Assembly (NCBI RefSeq): GCF_900111995.1
Contig: NZ_FOKF01000008.1
Location: forward strand, 62,001 to 126,000
Direction: 5' to 3'
Source of the DNA: Collimonas sp. OK607
Lineage (GTDB): Bacteria; Pseudomonadota; Gammaproteobacteria; Burkholderiales; Burkholderiaceae_D
Length of the DNA: 64,000 bases
The notes below the pieces were generated by a model. The model did not search any database, was not told the DNA's origin, and saw nothing but the letters and a program-made list of their open reading frames with translations. Numbering within the stretch: the first letter of the stretch is position 1; the number at the start of each line of letters is the position of its first letter. Positions 29,631 to 39,917 of the stretch are shown one piece after another. Both the position numbers and the translations under genes were made by a program.

Positions 29631-30329
29631 ATGCATCTATCTAAACGTCTGGGGGCAGAAGCTCTTGGCACATTCTGGCTGGTTCTCGGTGGTTGCGGCA
29701 GCGCCGTGCTGGCAGCGGGATTTCCGGGCCTCGGCATCGGTTTCCATGGTGTGGCACTGGCTTTCGGTTTGACCGTGCTGACAATGGCATTTGCGATTGG
29801 CCATATTTCCGGCTGCCATCTGAATCCCGCAGTGACGCTTGGGCTGGCTACCGCCGGCCGCTTCCCGAAAAGCGAAATTCTGCCTTACTGGGTTGCGCAG
29901 GTCGTAGGCGGCATCGTTGCGGCGGGAATTTTATATCTGATCGCTACCGGCAAGCCGGGCGCGGAGATCGGCGGTTTCGCGGCGAATGGTTATGGTGAAC
30001 ATTCTCCGGGCCTGTTTTCAATGAGTGCGGCCTTGATCACTGAAGTGGTCATGACCTTCATGTTCCTGATTGTGATTCTGGGTGCTACCGACAAGCGCGC
30101 GCCGGCGGGTTTTGCACCGATCGCAATCGGCCTGTGCCTGACCTTGATCCACCTGATCAGCATCCCGGTCACGAATACTTCGGTGAATCCGGCGCGCAGC
30201 ACTAGCCAGGCATTGTTTGTCGGCGGTTGGGCTTTGCAGCAGCTGTGGCTGTTCTGGCTGGCGCCGCTGGTTGGGGCCGTCATTGCAGGCGTTGTGTATC
30301 CGGCGATCTGGGGTGAGAAGGAAGACTAG
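29631..30329 (+). CDS. aqpZ: aquaporin Z
   Basis: Inner-membrane water channel of the MIP family, 232 residues with six membrane helices. Both pore motifs are intact: NPA at 65-67 ([12 protein letters not shown]) and NPAR at 186-189 ([10 protein letters not shown]). The Arg189 and the small residues near it favour water over glycerol. A ribosome site AGGAG lies upstream of the ATG. A perfect palindromic terminator follows at 30373. Confidence 0.97.
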   Translation: MHLSKRLGAEALGTFWLVLGGCGSAVLAAGFPGLGIGFHGVALAFGLTVLTMAFAIGHISGCHLNPAVTLGLATAGRFPKSEILPYWVAQVVGGIVAAGILYLIATGKPGAEIGGFAANGYGEHSPGLFSMSAALITEVVMTFMFLIVILGATDKRAPAGFAPIAIGLCLTLIHLISIPVTNTSVNPARSTSQALFVGGWALQQLWLFWLAPLVGAVIAGVVYPAIWGEKED

Positions 30330-30372
30330 AAGAAGGACTGATGGATTGATTTTGCGATTCTGCAAGAATGTG

Positions 30373-30404
30373 AAAAAGCGCGGCATGCCGCGCTTTTTTG
30401 TTTT
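30373..30404 (+). terminator. bidirectional terminator between aqpZ and prmC
   Basis: AAAAAGCGCGGC (30373-30384) pairs exactly with GCCGCGCTTTTT (30387-30398) across AT, with T runs on both strands. It can serve the convergent aqpZ and prmC. Confidence 0.88.
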
Positions 30405-30427
30405 CTGATCTACTGCGCTACCGTGTT

Positions 30428-31315
30428 TTACGGCGCTTTATATCTACCGCCGCTGACGCGCTCGATAGCGGCAATATCTACCCAACTTTGCACCGTATCG
30501 AACCGCTGCGCCTGCAACAACGCCCGTACTGCCGGAGCCTGATCGTAGCCATGCTCCATCAACAACCAGCCGCCATCTTTCAGGTAGCGGCCGGCGCCGT
30601 CGATAATGCTGCGCAGCGCGCTCAAACCATCCGCGTGGTCGGTCAGCGCATCCTGCGGTTCGAAGCGCAAGTCGCCCTGGGTGAGATGGCTGTCGCCGGC
30701 AACGATATACGGTGGATTGGCAACGATCACATCGAACTGCTGGTCCGGCTGGTTCGTCAATGCGCTATACCAGTTGCTTTGCAATAGCTGCAGCCGGGAG
30801 TGGCCTGGCGTCAGGTGGCGTGCAGCATTGCGGCTGGCCACGGCCAATGCAGCGGCGCTGACATCCAGTGCCGTTACCTTCAGGTCCGGGCAGCTGTGTG
30901 CAATGGCAATTGCGATGGCGCCCGAACCGGTACCCAGGTCAAGCACGTTCAGGGTGTCCCGGGCATCGGCGGCAGGCAAATGCTGTAACGCCAGATCGAC
31001 CAGCAGCTCAGTCTCGGGGCGCGGGATCAAGACGTCTGGCGTGACTTCGAGCTGCAAGCCGTAAAATTCGCGCTGGCCGACTATGTAGGCAATCGGCTCG
31101 CCCTGCAGGCGTCGTTGAAACAAGGCTGACAGCTGTTGTGCTTGCTGTGCGTCGATTATCCGCTCGTCCTGGGTAATCAACTGTATCCGCGTCAATCCCA
31201 GCACATGAATCAGCAGAATGCGGTTCTCCAGCGGATTCAGCGGCGCCTGCTTCAATACCGCGGCAATGCTGCTGCCGGCCGGTATCGCAAAAGTGTCGGG
31301 AATCGCAGGCATCAA
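30428..31315 (-). CDS. prmC: release factor glutamine methyltransferase PrmC
   Basis: SAM-dependent enzyme that methylates the glutamine of the GGQ motif in RF1 and RF2. The 295 residues contain the SAM loop LDLGTGSGAIAIAIA and the catalytic NPPY motif (VIVANPPYIV), with IPRPETELLVD before them. It follows prfA (its substrate) with dsbB in between; in many genomes prfA and prmC are adjacent. ATG or the second Met could be the start. Confidence 0.95.
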   Translation of the reverse strand: MMPAIPDTFAIPAGSSIAAVLKQAPLNPLENRILLIHVLGLTRIQLITQDERIIDAQQAQQLSALFQRRLQGEPIAYIVGQREFYGLQLEVTPDVLIPRPETELLVDLALQHLPAADARDTLNVLDLGTGSGAIAIAIAHSCPDLKVTALDVSAAALAVASRNAARHLTPGHSRLQLLQSNWYSALTNQPDQQFDVIVANPPYIVAGDSHLTQGDLRFEPQDALTDHADGLSALRSIIDGAGRYLKDGGWLLMEHGYDQAPAVRALLQAQRFDTVQSWVDIAAIERVSGGRYKAP

Positions 31316-31333
31316 TTAATCGCGCGGCCGGTG

Positions 31334-31834
31334 TTAATAACTGCCATTACCGCGACCGTTGCGCTTGAACAGCGTGGCAACCAGGATCACGACCAGCACC
31401 ACAGACCACAGCAGCGACCATTGCGGTATCGACAGGCCGAGGATCGGGTCATAAGGAGTCGTGCAGAGTGCATATGCGTCAACCTTGAACACGGACGGCA
31501 GCAATGTCGCCGGTGGCAGCGCGTTCATCGGTGCTTCCAGCGCATCTCTGCCGCACGAAGTCGCTGGATGGGCGATGATCCACAAATGCCAGATGGCGGT
31601 GCCGGCACCGCCCAGTCCCGCGAGAATCCCCAGTCCGGCTCCGGCTTTTTGAGCGCCGCTCGGCAGGCTGGCGCAGATCAGGCAAATCAGCGCGATCGCT
31701 GCGAATGCATAGCGCTGGATCACGCACAGCGGACACGGCTGCATGTCCTGGAAGTGCTGCAGATACAGTGCACCAGCCAGGACGGCCAGGGCGATGAAAG
31801 CGACTGCAAGCAATATGGATTTGGATGTTTTCAT
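31334..31834 (-). CDS. dsbB: disulfide bond formation protein DsbB
   Basis: Inner-membrane quinone reductase that reoxidises periplasmic DsbA. From the ATG at 31834 it has 166 residues; 15 upstream codons are open but MKTSKSILLAV is the natural start. Four membrane helices are visible. The essential cysteines are C34 and C37 in PCPLC and C94 and C124 in the second periplasmic loop. It lies between prfA and prmC, 18 bp before prmC. Confidence 0.93.
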   Translation of the reverse strand: MKTSKSILLAVAFIALAVLAGALYLQHFQDMQPCPLCVIQRYAFAAIALICLICASLPSGAQKAGAGLGILAGLGGAGTAIWHLWIIAHPATSCGRDALEAPMNALPPATLLPSVFKVDAYALCTTPYDPILGLSIPQWSLLWSVVLVVILVATLFKRNGRGNGSY

Positions 31835-31861
31835 TTTTGGCTTATGAAATGGAGTCGTGAG

Positions 31862-31879
31862 GTGGGCGCCTGCGCCCAC
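31862..31879. repeat. REP-like half palindrome upstream of dsbB
   Basis: GTGGGCGC-CT-GCGCCCAC forms an 8-bp perfect hairpin in the prfA-dsbB gap and continues CGCGTGA. It resembles one arm of the larger inverted repeat at 60321-60438 (GTGGGCAC...GTGCCCAC). Confidence 0.6.
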
Positions 31880-31915
31880 GCGTGAATTTACCGGTTCAAA
31901 TTCTATCTCTTATTA

Positions 31916-32998
31916 TCAGACTGCGTCGCCCAGCGCCGCCAGTAAATCGGCCTGGTGTTCTGCGGCCAGCGCATTGGTCAGTTCTTCCAGGTCGCCATCC
32001 ATGATGAAGTCGAGTTTGTACAAGGTAAGGTTAATGCGGTGGTCGGTCATCCGGCCCTGCGGGAAATTGTAGGTGCGAATCCGTTCACTACGGTCGCCGG
32101 ACCCGATCAGCGATTTGCGGGTGGCGGCTTCTTTCGATTGCTGTGCACGTAGCTGGCCGTCCTTGATGCGGGCCGCCAGCACTTTCAGGGCGGATGCCTT
32201 GTTCTTGTGCTGGCTGCGGTCGTCCTGGCATTCAACCACGATGCCGGTCGGCATGTGGGTGATGCGCACGGCAGAATCGGTCTTGTTGATGTGCTGGCCG
32301 CCGGCGCCCGAGGCACGGTAGGTATCGATGCGGATATCGGCCGGGTTGATGTCGACATCGCCGACTTCATCCGCTTCCGGCATGATGGCCACGGTGCACG
32401 CCGAAGTATGGATACGGCCCTGGGTTTCTGTGGCGGGTACCCGTTGCACGCGATGGCCGCCGGATTCGAACTTGAGTTTGGAGTACGCGCCAAAACCGAT
32501 GACGCGCACGATGACTTCTTTATAGCCGCCGATCTCAGATGCCGATTCCGACACCATTTCCACCTGCCAGCGGTTGCGTTCGGCGAAGCGTGTGTACATC
32601 CGCAGCAGATCGCCGGCGAACAGCGCAGACTCGTCGCCACCGGTGCCGGCACGGATTTCCAAGAAAATATTGCGCTCGTCGTTAGGATCTTTGGGCAGCA
32701 GCATTTTTTGCAGATCGCCCTCTAACTGTTCCATGCGTGCTTTCGCCGCCTGGATCTCGTCCTGGGCGAATTCCTTCATGTCAGGATCGGATTGCATTTC
32801 CTGCGCCGCTTCGATGTCGGCGGCAGCTTGCAGATAGGATTGATATAGCGCGACCAACGGCCCCAGTTCGGCATGCTCACGCGTCAGCTTGCGATAGCTG
32901 TCCATGCTGGCGGTGGCGTCCTCCTGCATCAGCAAGTCGTTGACCTCGACCAGGCGATTGGCAAGTTGATCGAGCTTGGCGAGCATTGATGGTTTCAT
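31916..32998 (-). CDS. prfA: peptide chain release factor 1
   Basis: Recognises UAA and UAG stop codons and triggers peptide release. The 360 residues show the codon-recognition region and the catalytic GGQ in [16 protein letters not shown] near residue 235, plus the C-terminal [19 protein letters not shown]. It begins [16 protein letters not shown]. It follows hemA by about 104 bp, the classic hemA-prfA pairing. Confidence 0.98.
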   Translation of the reverse strand: MKPSMLAKLDQLANRLVEVNDLLMQEDATASMDSYRKLTREHAELGPLVALYQSYLQAAADIEAAQEMQSDPDMKEFAQDEIQAAKARMEQLEGDLQKMLLPKDPNDERNIFLEIRAGTGGDESALFAGDLLRMYTRFAERNRWQVEMVSESASEIGGYKEVIVRVIGFGAYSKLKFESGGHRVQRVPATETQGRIHTSACTVAIMPEADEVGDVDINPADIRIDTYRASGAGGQHINKTDSAVRITHMPTGIVVECQDDRSQHKNKASALKVLAARIKDGQLRAQQSKEAATRKSLIGSGDRSERIRTYNFPQGRMTDHRINLTLYKLDFIMDGDLEELTNALAAEHQADLLAALGDAV

Positions 32999-33102
32999 GG
33001 CGGGTTTCAGTCTGAACAGGGTGAATCGAAGGGGGGAACAAAAACAACGTCACGCACAGGGTCCGCGATGCAACACGGCCGTGCGGCTATAGCGCAGGCG
33101 CG

Positions 33103-34404
33103 CTAACGTTTAGTGCGGAACAGTTGCGGCAGGAGTGCAGCCAGGCGCGCACGTTCGTCGCCCTGGGCATTGTGCAAAGCCTGTTGCGGGCCGTGCATGA
33201 ACTTGGCGGTCAGACCCTTGGAGAGGGCTTCCAGGACGACTTCGATATCTTCACCCTTGGCCAGCATCTTGCGAGCCCGTTCCAGCTCCAGCCGGCGCAT
33301 GGCTTCGCTCGATTCCTGCAGGTCCTGGATCACCGGCACCACCGCCCGGTTATCGACCCAATGCATGAACGACTGCACGCGGGTCTCGATGATGGCTTCT
33401 GCTTGCGCCACTGCGGCCTGGCGGTTTTCCATGCCGGTTTGCACGATCGAACCGAGATCGTCGACGGTGTACAGGAAAATATCGTCGAGGCGGCCGATTT
33501 CGGTCTCGATATCGCGTGGCACTGCCAGATCCAGCATGAACATCGGTTTGTGGCGCCGTGCCTTGACGGCGCGTTCGACCATGCCAAGGCCGATAATCGG
33601 CAAGCTCGACGCGGTACATGAAACGATGATGTCGAAATTACCCAGTTGCGTCGGCAGATCAGCCAGCCGGATCGCCTTGCCGTCGAAACGGTGCGCCAGC
33701 AATTCGGCGCGTTCCAGGGTGCGGTTTGCTACCGTCAGGGATTTCGGATTTTGCGCGGCAAAGTGGGTGGCGCATAACTCGATCATTTCACCGGCGCCGA
33801 TAAACAAGACATGCTGCCCGGCGACAGTATCGAAAATGCGTTCCGACATACGCACCGCAGCGGCGGCCATGGAGACGCTATGGGCGCCGATTTCAGTGGT
33901 GCTGCGCACTTCCTTGGCGACTGCAAAGGTACGCTGGAACAATTGGTGCAAATACGTGCCGAGTCCGCCTGCCGCTTCCGCATGGCGCACCGCATCCTTC
34001 ATCTGGCCAAGGATTTGCGCTTCGCCCAGCACCATCGAATCGAGTCCTGAAGCCACCCGGAACGCATGGCGTACAGCATTGTCTTGTGGCAATGTGTACA
34101 AATGCGGCCGCAAGTCAGCGTAGGGCAGTTGGTGGTAATGCGCGAGGAAATGTGCGGTGGAGTCAATCGACGTATCGATAGCATCGGCGCCGCCGTGCTG
34201 AAAATTGCCGGCCGCATACAGTTCGGTGCGGTTGCAGGTTGACAGTATGGCAGCTTCATCTGACATGCTGGGCCCGTTGCCGCCGCCAAACCAGGCGCGC
34301 GCCGCCATCACCGCCTGACCGATCTGGTCAGCCGGGAAAGCCACCTTTTCGCGCAAGGAAACAGGCGCGGTGGTGTGGTTGAGTCCGACGGTTAGCAGGT
34401 GCAT
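33103..34404 (-). CDS. hemA: glutamyl-tRNA reductase HemA
   Basis: NADPH-dependent enzyme that turns glutamyl-tRNA into glutamate-1-semialdehyde, the first step of tetrapyrrole synthesis by the C5 route. The 433 residues start [20 protein letters not shown]. The nucleophile C57 lies in [10 protein letters not shown], and the NADPH region reads [12 protein letters not shown]. The C-terminal dimerisation helix is present. A 150-bp gap precedes it, where a promoter is likely. Confidence 0.98.
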   Translation of the reverse strand: MHLLTVGLNHTTAPVSLREKVAFPADQIGQAVMAARAWFGGGNGPSMSDEAAILSTCNRTELYAAGNFQHGGADAIDTSIDSTAHFLAHYHQLPYADLRPHLYTLPQDNAVRHAFRVASGLDSMVLGEAQILGQMKDAVRHAEAAGGLGTYLHQLFQRTFAVAKEVRSTTEIGAHSVSMAAAAVRMSERIFDTVAGQHVLFIGAGEMIELCATHFAAQNPKSLTVANRTLERAELLAHRFDGKAIRLADLPTQLGNFDIIVSCTASSLPIIGLGMVERAVKARRHKPMFMLDLAVPRDIETEIGRLDDIFLYTVDDLGSIVQTGMENRQAAVAQAEAIIETRVQSFMHWVDNRAVVPVIQDLQESSEAMRRLELERARKMLAKGEDIEVVLEALSKGLTAKFMHGPQQALHNAQGDERARLAALLPQLFRTKR

Positions 34405-34555
34405 GGATGCAATTGGCAGCAGAGGATAGCAAAATCGTAATATTGTTAACCCAAGATTATACTCTTAGTAGCCAGGGAAGAAATTCCAGTCTGGCTATGG
34501 CCGTTGGTCGCCCGGTTGTGGCTATGTGGTGGCTTAATTGTGGTTTAGCCGCAAC

Positions 34556-36958
34556 TTAGCCGGTGAGGGCTGGCAAAGTCACAATGAAAGTGCTGCCTTC
34601 GCCCAAAGTACTCTCCAGCGCGATTTCACCGAAATGGCGCTCCACTACGGTTTTGACGAATACCAGGCCGAGGCCGGTGCCGTCCGAATGCGGCTGGCCG
34701 GGGGCGCTGACACGCTGGTAACGCTGAAACAACTTGACCTGGTCGTGTGGCGCAATGCCGAACCCCCGGTCGCTGATCCGGCAGACGACCTGCGGTAGCA
34801 ATTTGACGTATTTCAGGCGCAGGGTGCAAGTAATCCTGGTATCCGGCAGGCTATAGCTGATGGCGTTGGAAATCAGGTTGCACAGCGCTCGCGCCATCAG
34901 CGATCGATCGATATTGGTGAGGAATTCCTGGCCTTCGATATCGGTGATCAGCTCGATTTTCTTATTGTTGGCAAGACTCCACATTTCATCGACGGCGTCG
35001 TACAGCACATCCTGGAAATCCACCACTTCGAGCCGGTATTCGGACGATTCGGCACGCGCCAGCTGGACAAAATTATCAGCCAGCCCCAGCGTCTTGCGAG
35101 CGGCTTGCTCGATCCGGGCAAAGAATTCCTTTTGCGGCAGCGCCGAGGAAGGATTGCCCTGTAATTCGAGCAACGCCAGGATCGACGCCTGCGGCGCGCG
35201 CATGTCATGCGACAGGAAGCGCAGGGTTTCATCCCGGCTGCGCTCGGCGGCACGGATAACGGTGATGTCGACGATACTGACGATCCAGCCGGTCAGAACC
35301 TGGTGGGCGGAGTGGCAGGGGCCGCTTTTGATCAGCAGGTCTCGCCCTTGCTGGTCTTGTACAGTGGTGCCGTTGGTCAGGGTCGATACGTGTTCGAGAT
35401 CGATCAGGTCCCACCAGCTGAAGGTATGGTCGGCCGAGGTATTGCTTGCCTGCGGCGTGCTCATGCTGGAAAACAGGTAGGGCAACAGCGCGCCGTCGAT
35501 ATTCCGTATGCCGGCCGCGGCGAAGTAGTCCCGGGCAAATTGATTGGACACCAGCACATGGCCATCGATGGTGGTGATCAGGGTAGCGTCCGGCAGGCTA
35601 TTCACGCTATCGGAAATAAACTGGCGCAAATCGCGCACCCGGCGCGCGGCAACGCGCATGGCATTGATGCGTTGCTCGAGCAAGTCTTCCACCTGCTGCG
35701 GCGCCGGTTCGGAATTCACCTCGGGCAGCAGATGCGGTTCCTGGTCCAGCAGCATGAATTCCTGTCCAAGATAGGAAATCGCCGATTCGAGGCGGATCCA
35801 GTTCCATATCGGATGGGCGATGGCCAGCGCAATCAAGGCGGCGGTCGGCGCAATCCAGAGCCCCAGTGTCAGCAGGAAATAGCTGACCGCCATCGTCAGC
35901 AGCATCAGGGTTACCGTGATCAGCAAGGAGATGCGCGGCGTCCACAGCAGGTAGCTGGATAGCGCGATCAGGACCGGAACGATGCTAAAGAGCGCCGTTT
36001 GCAAAGGCCGCGCGATGCTGATTGTTTTGTGATCGAGCAGGCCAGCCAGGATGTTGGCATTGATTTCGATGCCTGGCATGACGCCGGAGGTACCCGACAC
36101 CGGGGTCGGAAAAGTATCTGCCATGCCGAGCGCGGTGGCGCCGATCAACACGTATTTGCCAGTAAAAAATTGATCAGGAACATCGCCGCGCAATACCGAC
36201 GCATAAGGCACAGAGCGGAAATGGCCGCTGCTGCCGGCGAACGGAATCTGGATTTGATAGTCGCGTTGCCAGCTGTCTGCCTTGTGCTGGTCGGGGTCGG
36301 CTGGCGTGCTGCTTAGCCGAGCGCCTGGCAGGTCGCCGTCTGCCTTGGTAATCCTTTGCCCGGCGACACCAGCCAGTGCTACCGAAAAATGCGGCCACCA
36401 TTTGCCGTCCTGGCCTTCCTGCAGAAAGACACTGCGCACGACGCCGTCCGGATCGAGTTCCAGATGGATATGGCCGAGGCTGCGGGCGGCAGCAAGAAAA
36501 TCCGGCGTCGGCAACAGAGCCTTGAGGCCGGGACCGGCACTGGCGACGACTATTGGCAACACTGTCACCTTGCTGGCGGCAAGCGCCTTGGTCAGTGCGC
36601 GGTCGTCTGCACGCTGGCCGGAAGACTGTCCTTGTTCTGCTTCCGACATGATGACATCGAGCCCGATAGCCAACGGGTTGGCGTGCATGATCCGGTTCAG
36701 CAGCTTGGCGTGCAGGCTGCGGTCCCATGGCCAGCGGCCGAGTTTGCTGATGCTGTAATCGTCAATGGCGACGATGATGATGTCGTCGCGCGCCGGCCGC
36801 GAATCGGCCCGCATGAACTGGTCGTACAAGGTTCTGTCGAGACGGCCGAGGCCGTTCACATAACCCATGCTGCCGGCCACGATCAGCATCAGGATGGTAA
36901 TCGCCATCCATTGGCGAAACGCCACCCGTTTGATGAGCGGTATAACCTGCTTGATCAT
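34556..36958 (-). CDS. CHASE2-domain sensor histidine kinase
   Basis: 800-residue membrane sensor. One membrane segment (about 15-33) leads into a large periplasmic CHASE2 domain (about 40-310; LYDQFMRADSRPARDDIIIV, ANPLAIGLDVIMSE, GKYVLIGATALGMADTFPTP), then three membrane segments (about 321-390), a PAS-like region (450-570) and a kinase core. The phospho-acceptor is H584 in FLSHDMRAP; N694/N698 mark the N box, D730 (SDRGFG) the G1 box and GTGLGLVFVK the G2 box. All catalytic elements look intact. It is the third gene of an operon with a FecR-LysM protein and a response regulator. The ligand is unknown. Confidence 0.92.
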   Translation of the reverse strand: MIKQVIPLIKRVAFRQWMAITILMLIVAGSMGYVNGLGRLDRTLYDQFMRADSRPARDDIIIVAIDDYSISKLGRWPWDRSLHAKLLNRIMHANPLAIGLDVIMSEAEQGQSSGQRADDRALTKALAASKVTVLPIVVASAGPGLKALLPTPDFLAAARSLGHIHLELDPDGVVRSVFLQEGQDGKWWPHFSVALAGVAGQRITKADGDLPGARLSSTPADPDQHKADSWQRDYQIQIPFAGSSGHFRSVPYASVLRGDVPDQFFTGKYVLIGATALGMADTFPTPVSGTSGVMPGIEINANILAGLLDHKTISIARPLQTALFSIVPVLIALSSYLLWTPRISLLITVTLMLLTMAVSYFLLTLGLWIAPTAALIALAIAHPIWNWIRLESAISYLGQEFMLLDQEPHLLPEVNSEPAPQQVEDLLEQRINAMRVAARRVRDLRQFISDSVNSLPDATLITTIDGHVLVSNQFARDYFAAAGIRNIDGALLPYLFSSMSTPQASNTSADHTFSWWDLIDLEHVSTLTNGTTVQDQQGRDLLIKSGPCHSAHQVLTGWIVSIVDITVIRAAERSRDETLRFLSHDMRAPQASILALLELQGNPSSALPQKEFFARIEQAARKTLGLADNFVQLARAESSEYRLEVVDFQDVLYDAVDEMWSLANNKKIELITDIEGQEFLTNIDRSLMARALCNLISNAISYSLPDTRITCTLRLKYVKLLPQVVCRISDRGFGIAPHDQVKLFQRYQRVSAPGQPHSDGTGLGLVFVKTVVERHFGEIALESTLGEGSTFIVTLPALTG

Positions 36959-37014
36959 GTCCGGCTGGCGATGGTTTGCATGGTTGCGGCGGGCCTGGGT
37001 TGACTTGGGTTAAG

Positions 37015-38727
37015 TTAAGACCCGGCGTTGGTACTGCCGCTCGCATTGAGCAAAGGCGTACCGTCTCCGGTGATCCAGCGGCTGCCGATATAGACCTTTT
37101 GCGACGGCGAAAACGGGCTTACATAGCTGTCGGAATCAGTGACTTTGATGCGAATGAAATAGGTGCCGCTGGCTGGACGCGGCACGTTGATTTCCGGTGT
37201 CGTCGTGGTTTGCGTCAACAACAGTGTCGAGAAACCGGCGTCGCGGCCGATCTCGACCAGGAACGTTTGTCCCGGCTCCGCGTTCCAGCGAAATGACAGG
37301 TCGCCATCAATCGCATCGGCAATTTTTGGCACTTGTAGTGCCGGCAACAAGTCAAAGCTGTGCGGGTCGCTGTAAGGTCCTTGATCGCGGCCGCCGGTTT
37401 GTTCGACGATGGTTGCCACGCGCCAGTAATAGGTCCCCAGCGCCAGTTTGCCGGCGCTGAATTGCGGCGCAGCGAGTGCGGCCTGGTCAACGATCAGCTG
37501 CTTGAATGCGGCATCGCTGGCGACTTGCAAATGGTAGGCTTGCGCATTACTGACTTCGGCCCAGCTGAACACTACATCTTCGCTGCGTGATTTGTTTTTC
37601 GGTTCGATCGAAAATGGCGGCTCTGGCCGCGCTTTCAATTTAAACGCGGTTATCTGCGGGATGCCTTGCAAACCCATCTGGTCGAGCGCGGTAAGGCGAA
37701 CGAAATACGCGCCGTCCTCAAGTCCGTTGATCTTGATTTCGGGTGCGCCGGATTTCGAGTCCGATTCTGCCTCGCTAACGATATTGCGCGCATCGGCATC
37801 GGTGGCGATTTGCGCGCGGTAGCCATGTGCGCCCGCTACCGCGGCGACGCTAAAGCGCACAGTCGGCCGTTCTTGCAATTGCGGTTGGCCCGTGAGTCGT
37901 GGCGGGGGCAACAGCGCGACAGCGTTGCCCACTCCTTTGGCGTTGGTCACGTTACCTTGGCCCGGGTGCAAGGTAAGCGCCGGCGGCTGGTTTTTCTTTG
38001 CCACCGCAACGCCGCCGCTCAGCACTTCGGTCGTGACACTGTCGCCGACCAGGCCGACGCGGAAATCGGTGCCGCGTACGCCAGCTACCGCCAATGGCGA
38101 ACGGACTTCGAAACGGCCCTTGTTTTTGTCCAGCGGCGAGACTTTGGATTCAATCCGGCCTTTCAGCAGCGTGATTTCAGTACGCGGGCTGTTGGTATAA
38201 CGGGCGGTACGCAACTTGCTCAGTTTTACCTGGCTGTTGGACGGCAGTGCGATATGCGATTGATCGGGCAGGCTGAGCGACAGAAAGCTGTTGCTGCCGG
38301 TATTGATGATGGCGCCTTCGCTCAGTATGGTGCCGATGCTGATGGCGATCGGGCGGCCATCGGCGGCGACAGCGTCGATATTGCCGGACATGGCGGCTAC
38401 CTGGGCAGTGCTCGGATCGTCAGGCAACAGCGCCACCGGGATGAGGATCGCGGTGCCGACCGGAATTGTGCGGTCGTTCCCGATGCGGTTGAGTTTTGCC
38501 AGCTGCGCCCAGTTGTTCTTGCTGGTGGTCAGTTGCCCGGCAATGACGCTTAAGGTATCGCCAGGTTGCGCGCGGTAAGTAACGGTTGCCGCACCCACTT
38601 CCAGCAAGGATGGATTCAACGATGAGGGAGCGGGTGGAGCAGAAGGTGAAGCAGCAAGAGAGAGTAAGGGCGCAGTAAAGAAAAGTGTCAGGAAAGCTAT
38701 TTTTTTCAGTGTGCTGCGCATATTCAC
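37015..38727 (-). CDS. secreted LysM-FecR domain protein
   Basis: 570 residues: signal peptide (about 1-26), a LysM domain (about 49-98; YRAQPGDTLSVIAGQL), a FecR domain (about 110-245) with the motif VRGTDFRVG at 218-226, then three fibronectin-like repeats (about 285-545) and a short Ser/Gly tail. LysM usually binds peptidoglycan, so the protein probably sits in the periplasm on the wall. Unlike FecR of iron uptake there is no membrane anchor to an ECF sigma factor here. It starts 34 bp after the response regulator and ends 56 bp before the kinase, so the three are probably co-transcribed. Confidence 0.9.
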   Translation of the reverse strand: MNMRSTLKKIAFLTLFFTAPLLSLAASPSAPPAPSSLNPSLLEVGAATVTYRAQPGDTLSVIAGQLTTSKNNWAQLAKLNRIGNDRTIPVGTAILIPVALLPDDPSTAQVAAMSGNIDAVAADGRPIAISIGTILSEGAIINTGSNSFLSLSLPDQSHIALPSNSQVKLSKLRTARYTNSPRTEITLLKGRIESKVSPLDKNKGRFEVRSPLAVAGVRGTDFRVGLVGDSVTTEVLSGGVAVAKKNQPPALTLHPGQGNVTNAKGVGNAVALLPPPRLTGQPQLQERPTVRFSVAAVAGAHGYRAQIATDADARNIVSEAESDSKSGAPEIKINGLEDGAYFVRLTALDQMGLQGIPQITAFKLKARPEPPFSIEPKNKSRSEDVVFSWAEVSNAQAYHLQVASDAAFKQLIVDQAALAAPQFSAGKLALGTYYWRVATIVEQTGGRDQGPYSDPHSFDLLPALQVPKIADAIDGDLSFRWNAEPGQTFLVEIGRDAGFSTLLLTQTTTTPEINVPRPASGTYFIRIKVTDSDSYVSPFSPSQKVYIGSRWITGDGTPLLNASGSTNAGS

Positions 38728-38761
38728 ATTTCTGTCTGAATCAGCGCAACCGAAACGCGCC

Positions 38762-39451
38762 TTATCCCGTTAGTTGTTCTAGTCGATACCCATAGCTATA
38801 AACCGGGGCGAGCCGATAGCCGTTTTCTGGTCGTAATTGTAACTTACTCCGTACCCGCGAGACGTGCGTATCCATGGTACGGGACGGAATGTCGACATCG
38901 CGCGACCAGACCGCCTCGAGGATATATGCACGCGAAAGAGGGCGGCCAAGGTTGCGAAAAAACAACAAAGCCAGATCGAATTCCTTTTGGGTAATCTCAA
39001 TCGGTTTGCCGGCCAGGGTCAGGCGGCCTGAGCGCGTTTCAAACAAATAGTCGTTAAATACGATTTGTTCGCTCGAATTCTGAATCGGGTAGGCGCGTCG
39101 CAACAGAGCCTGCACGCGCGCCACCAACTCGCTGCGCCGGATCGGCTTGATCATGTAGTCGTCAGCGCCGGCCGCGAGGCCTTCGACAATGTCGTCTTCG
39201 CCGGAGCGACTGGTGATGAACAAGACCGGGATAGTCTTGGGCAGTTTGTCTCTTACCCAGCGCAATACCTCCGGGCCGCTGAGATCCGGAACCTGCCAAT
39301 CCAGGACCAGCATGTCGTAGCTTTCACGACGCAACTGATTCAATATCTCTTTCCCGCTCTGGAACGGATGGCAGACATGCCCACTGGATGTGAGCACCTG
39401 ACAAACTAGATCGGTTTGACTGGGATCGTCATCAAGGACAGCAATTCTCAT
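38762..39451 (-). CDS. OmpR-family response regulator
   Basis: 229 residues with an N-terminal receiver: acidic pocket D7-D9, phospho-acceptor D51 (LVLDWQVPDLSG), T80 and K102 (MIKPI). A C-terminal winged-helix domain follows, with ITQKEFDLALLFFRNLGRPL, SRTMDTHVSRVRSKL and a terminal NGYRLAPVYSYGYRL. First gene of the operon with the LysM-FecR protein and the CHASE2 kinase, its likely partner. About 470 bp of non-coding DNA upstream should hold the promoter. Confidence 0.94.
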   Translation of the reverse strand: MRIAVLDDDPSQTDLVCQVLTSSGHVCHPFQSGKEILNQLRRESYDMLVLDWQVPDLSGPEVLRWVRDKLPKTIPVLFITSRSGEDDIVEGLAAGADDYMIKPIRRSELVARVQALLRRAYPIQNSSEQIVFNDYLFETRSGRLTLAGKPIEITQKEFDLALLFFRNLGRPLSRAYILEAVWSRDVDIPSRTMDTHVSRVRSKLQLRPENGYRLAPVYSYGYRLEQLTG

Positions 39452-39917
39452 ATTTTAAGTATGTTAAGTGACTTCGGCGCTGGTGGCCGGTGTCGGTGTT
39501 GTGGCGAATACAAGGAGTATATTAATCTTATTGCTACATTGCTGTAGATAAATGTTCTATATTTTTTTCCAATGTATTGCAATTGCCACAAAAAATAAAA
39601 GTTCTGTGGTGTCAGGTGCGTTTGACAAGATCATTGCCAAAACTTTTGTCGTGGCAACGCTTGTTTCGGCGCTATGTCGACAATCGGGTTTGCCATACAC
39701 GAGGTTGCATATAGTGTATGACGAGATTTGCAAAATTCCACCAGCGGCACGCAATAATGCGCTGCCGCCCGTGTCAGGAATTCGGGCCAAGAAGTCGTTG
39801 TGCGACATTTGCCGGCGCGGGGGTTGCGCCGAATTCAGCCTGTAATATTGACAGATACGATAGACAAATGCGAGTTAACCGGTCCGATCGAATTATATGA
39901 TCAAATCATGCGATCGA
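39452..39917. other. 466-bp non-coding gap
   Basis: AT-rich DNA between the response-regulator start and the minE stop, both on the minus strand. Short open frames occur on both strands (for example 39557-39808) but none has a ribosome site, family resemblance or typical codon use. It should contain the promoter of the signalling operon and the 3' end of the min transcript. I see no clear terminator. Confidence 0.5.

Noticed and set aside
39557-39808. 83-codon minus-strand frame in the gap before minE
   Set aside because: No ribosome site, no conserved motif, AT-rich composition unlike neighbouring genes.
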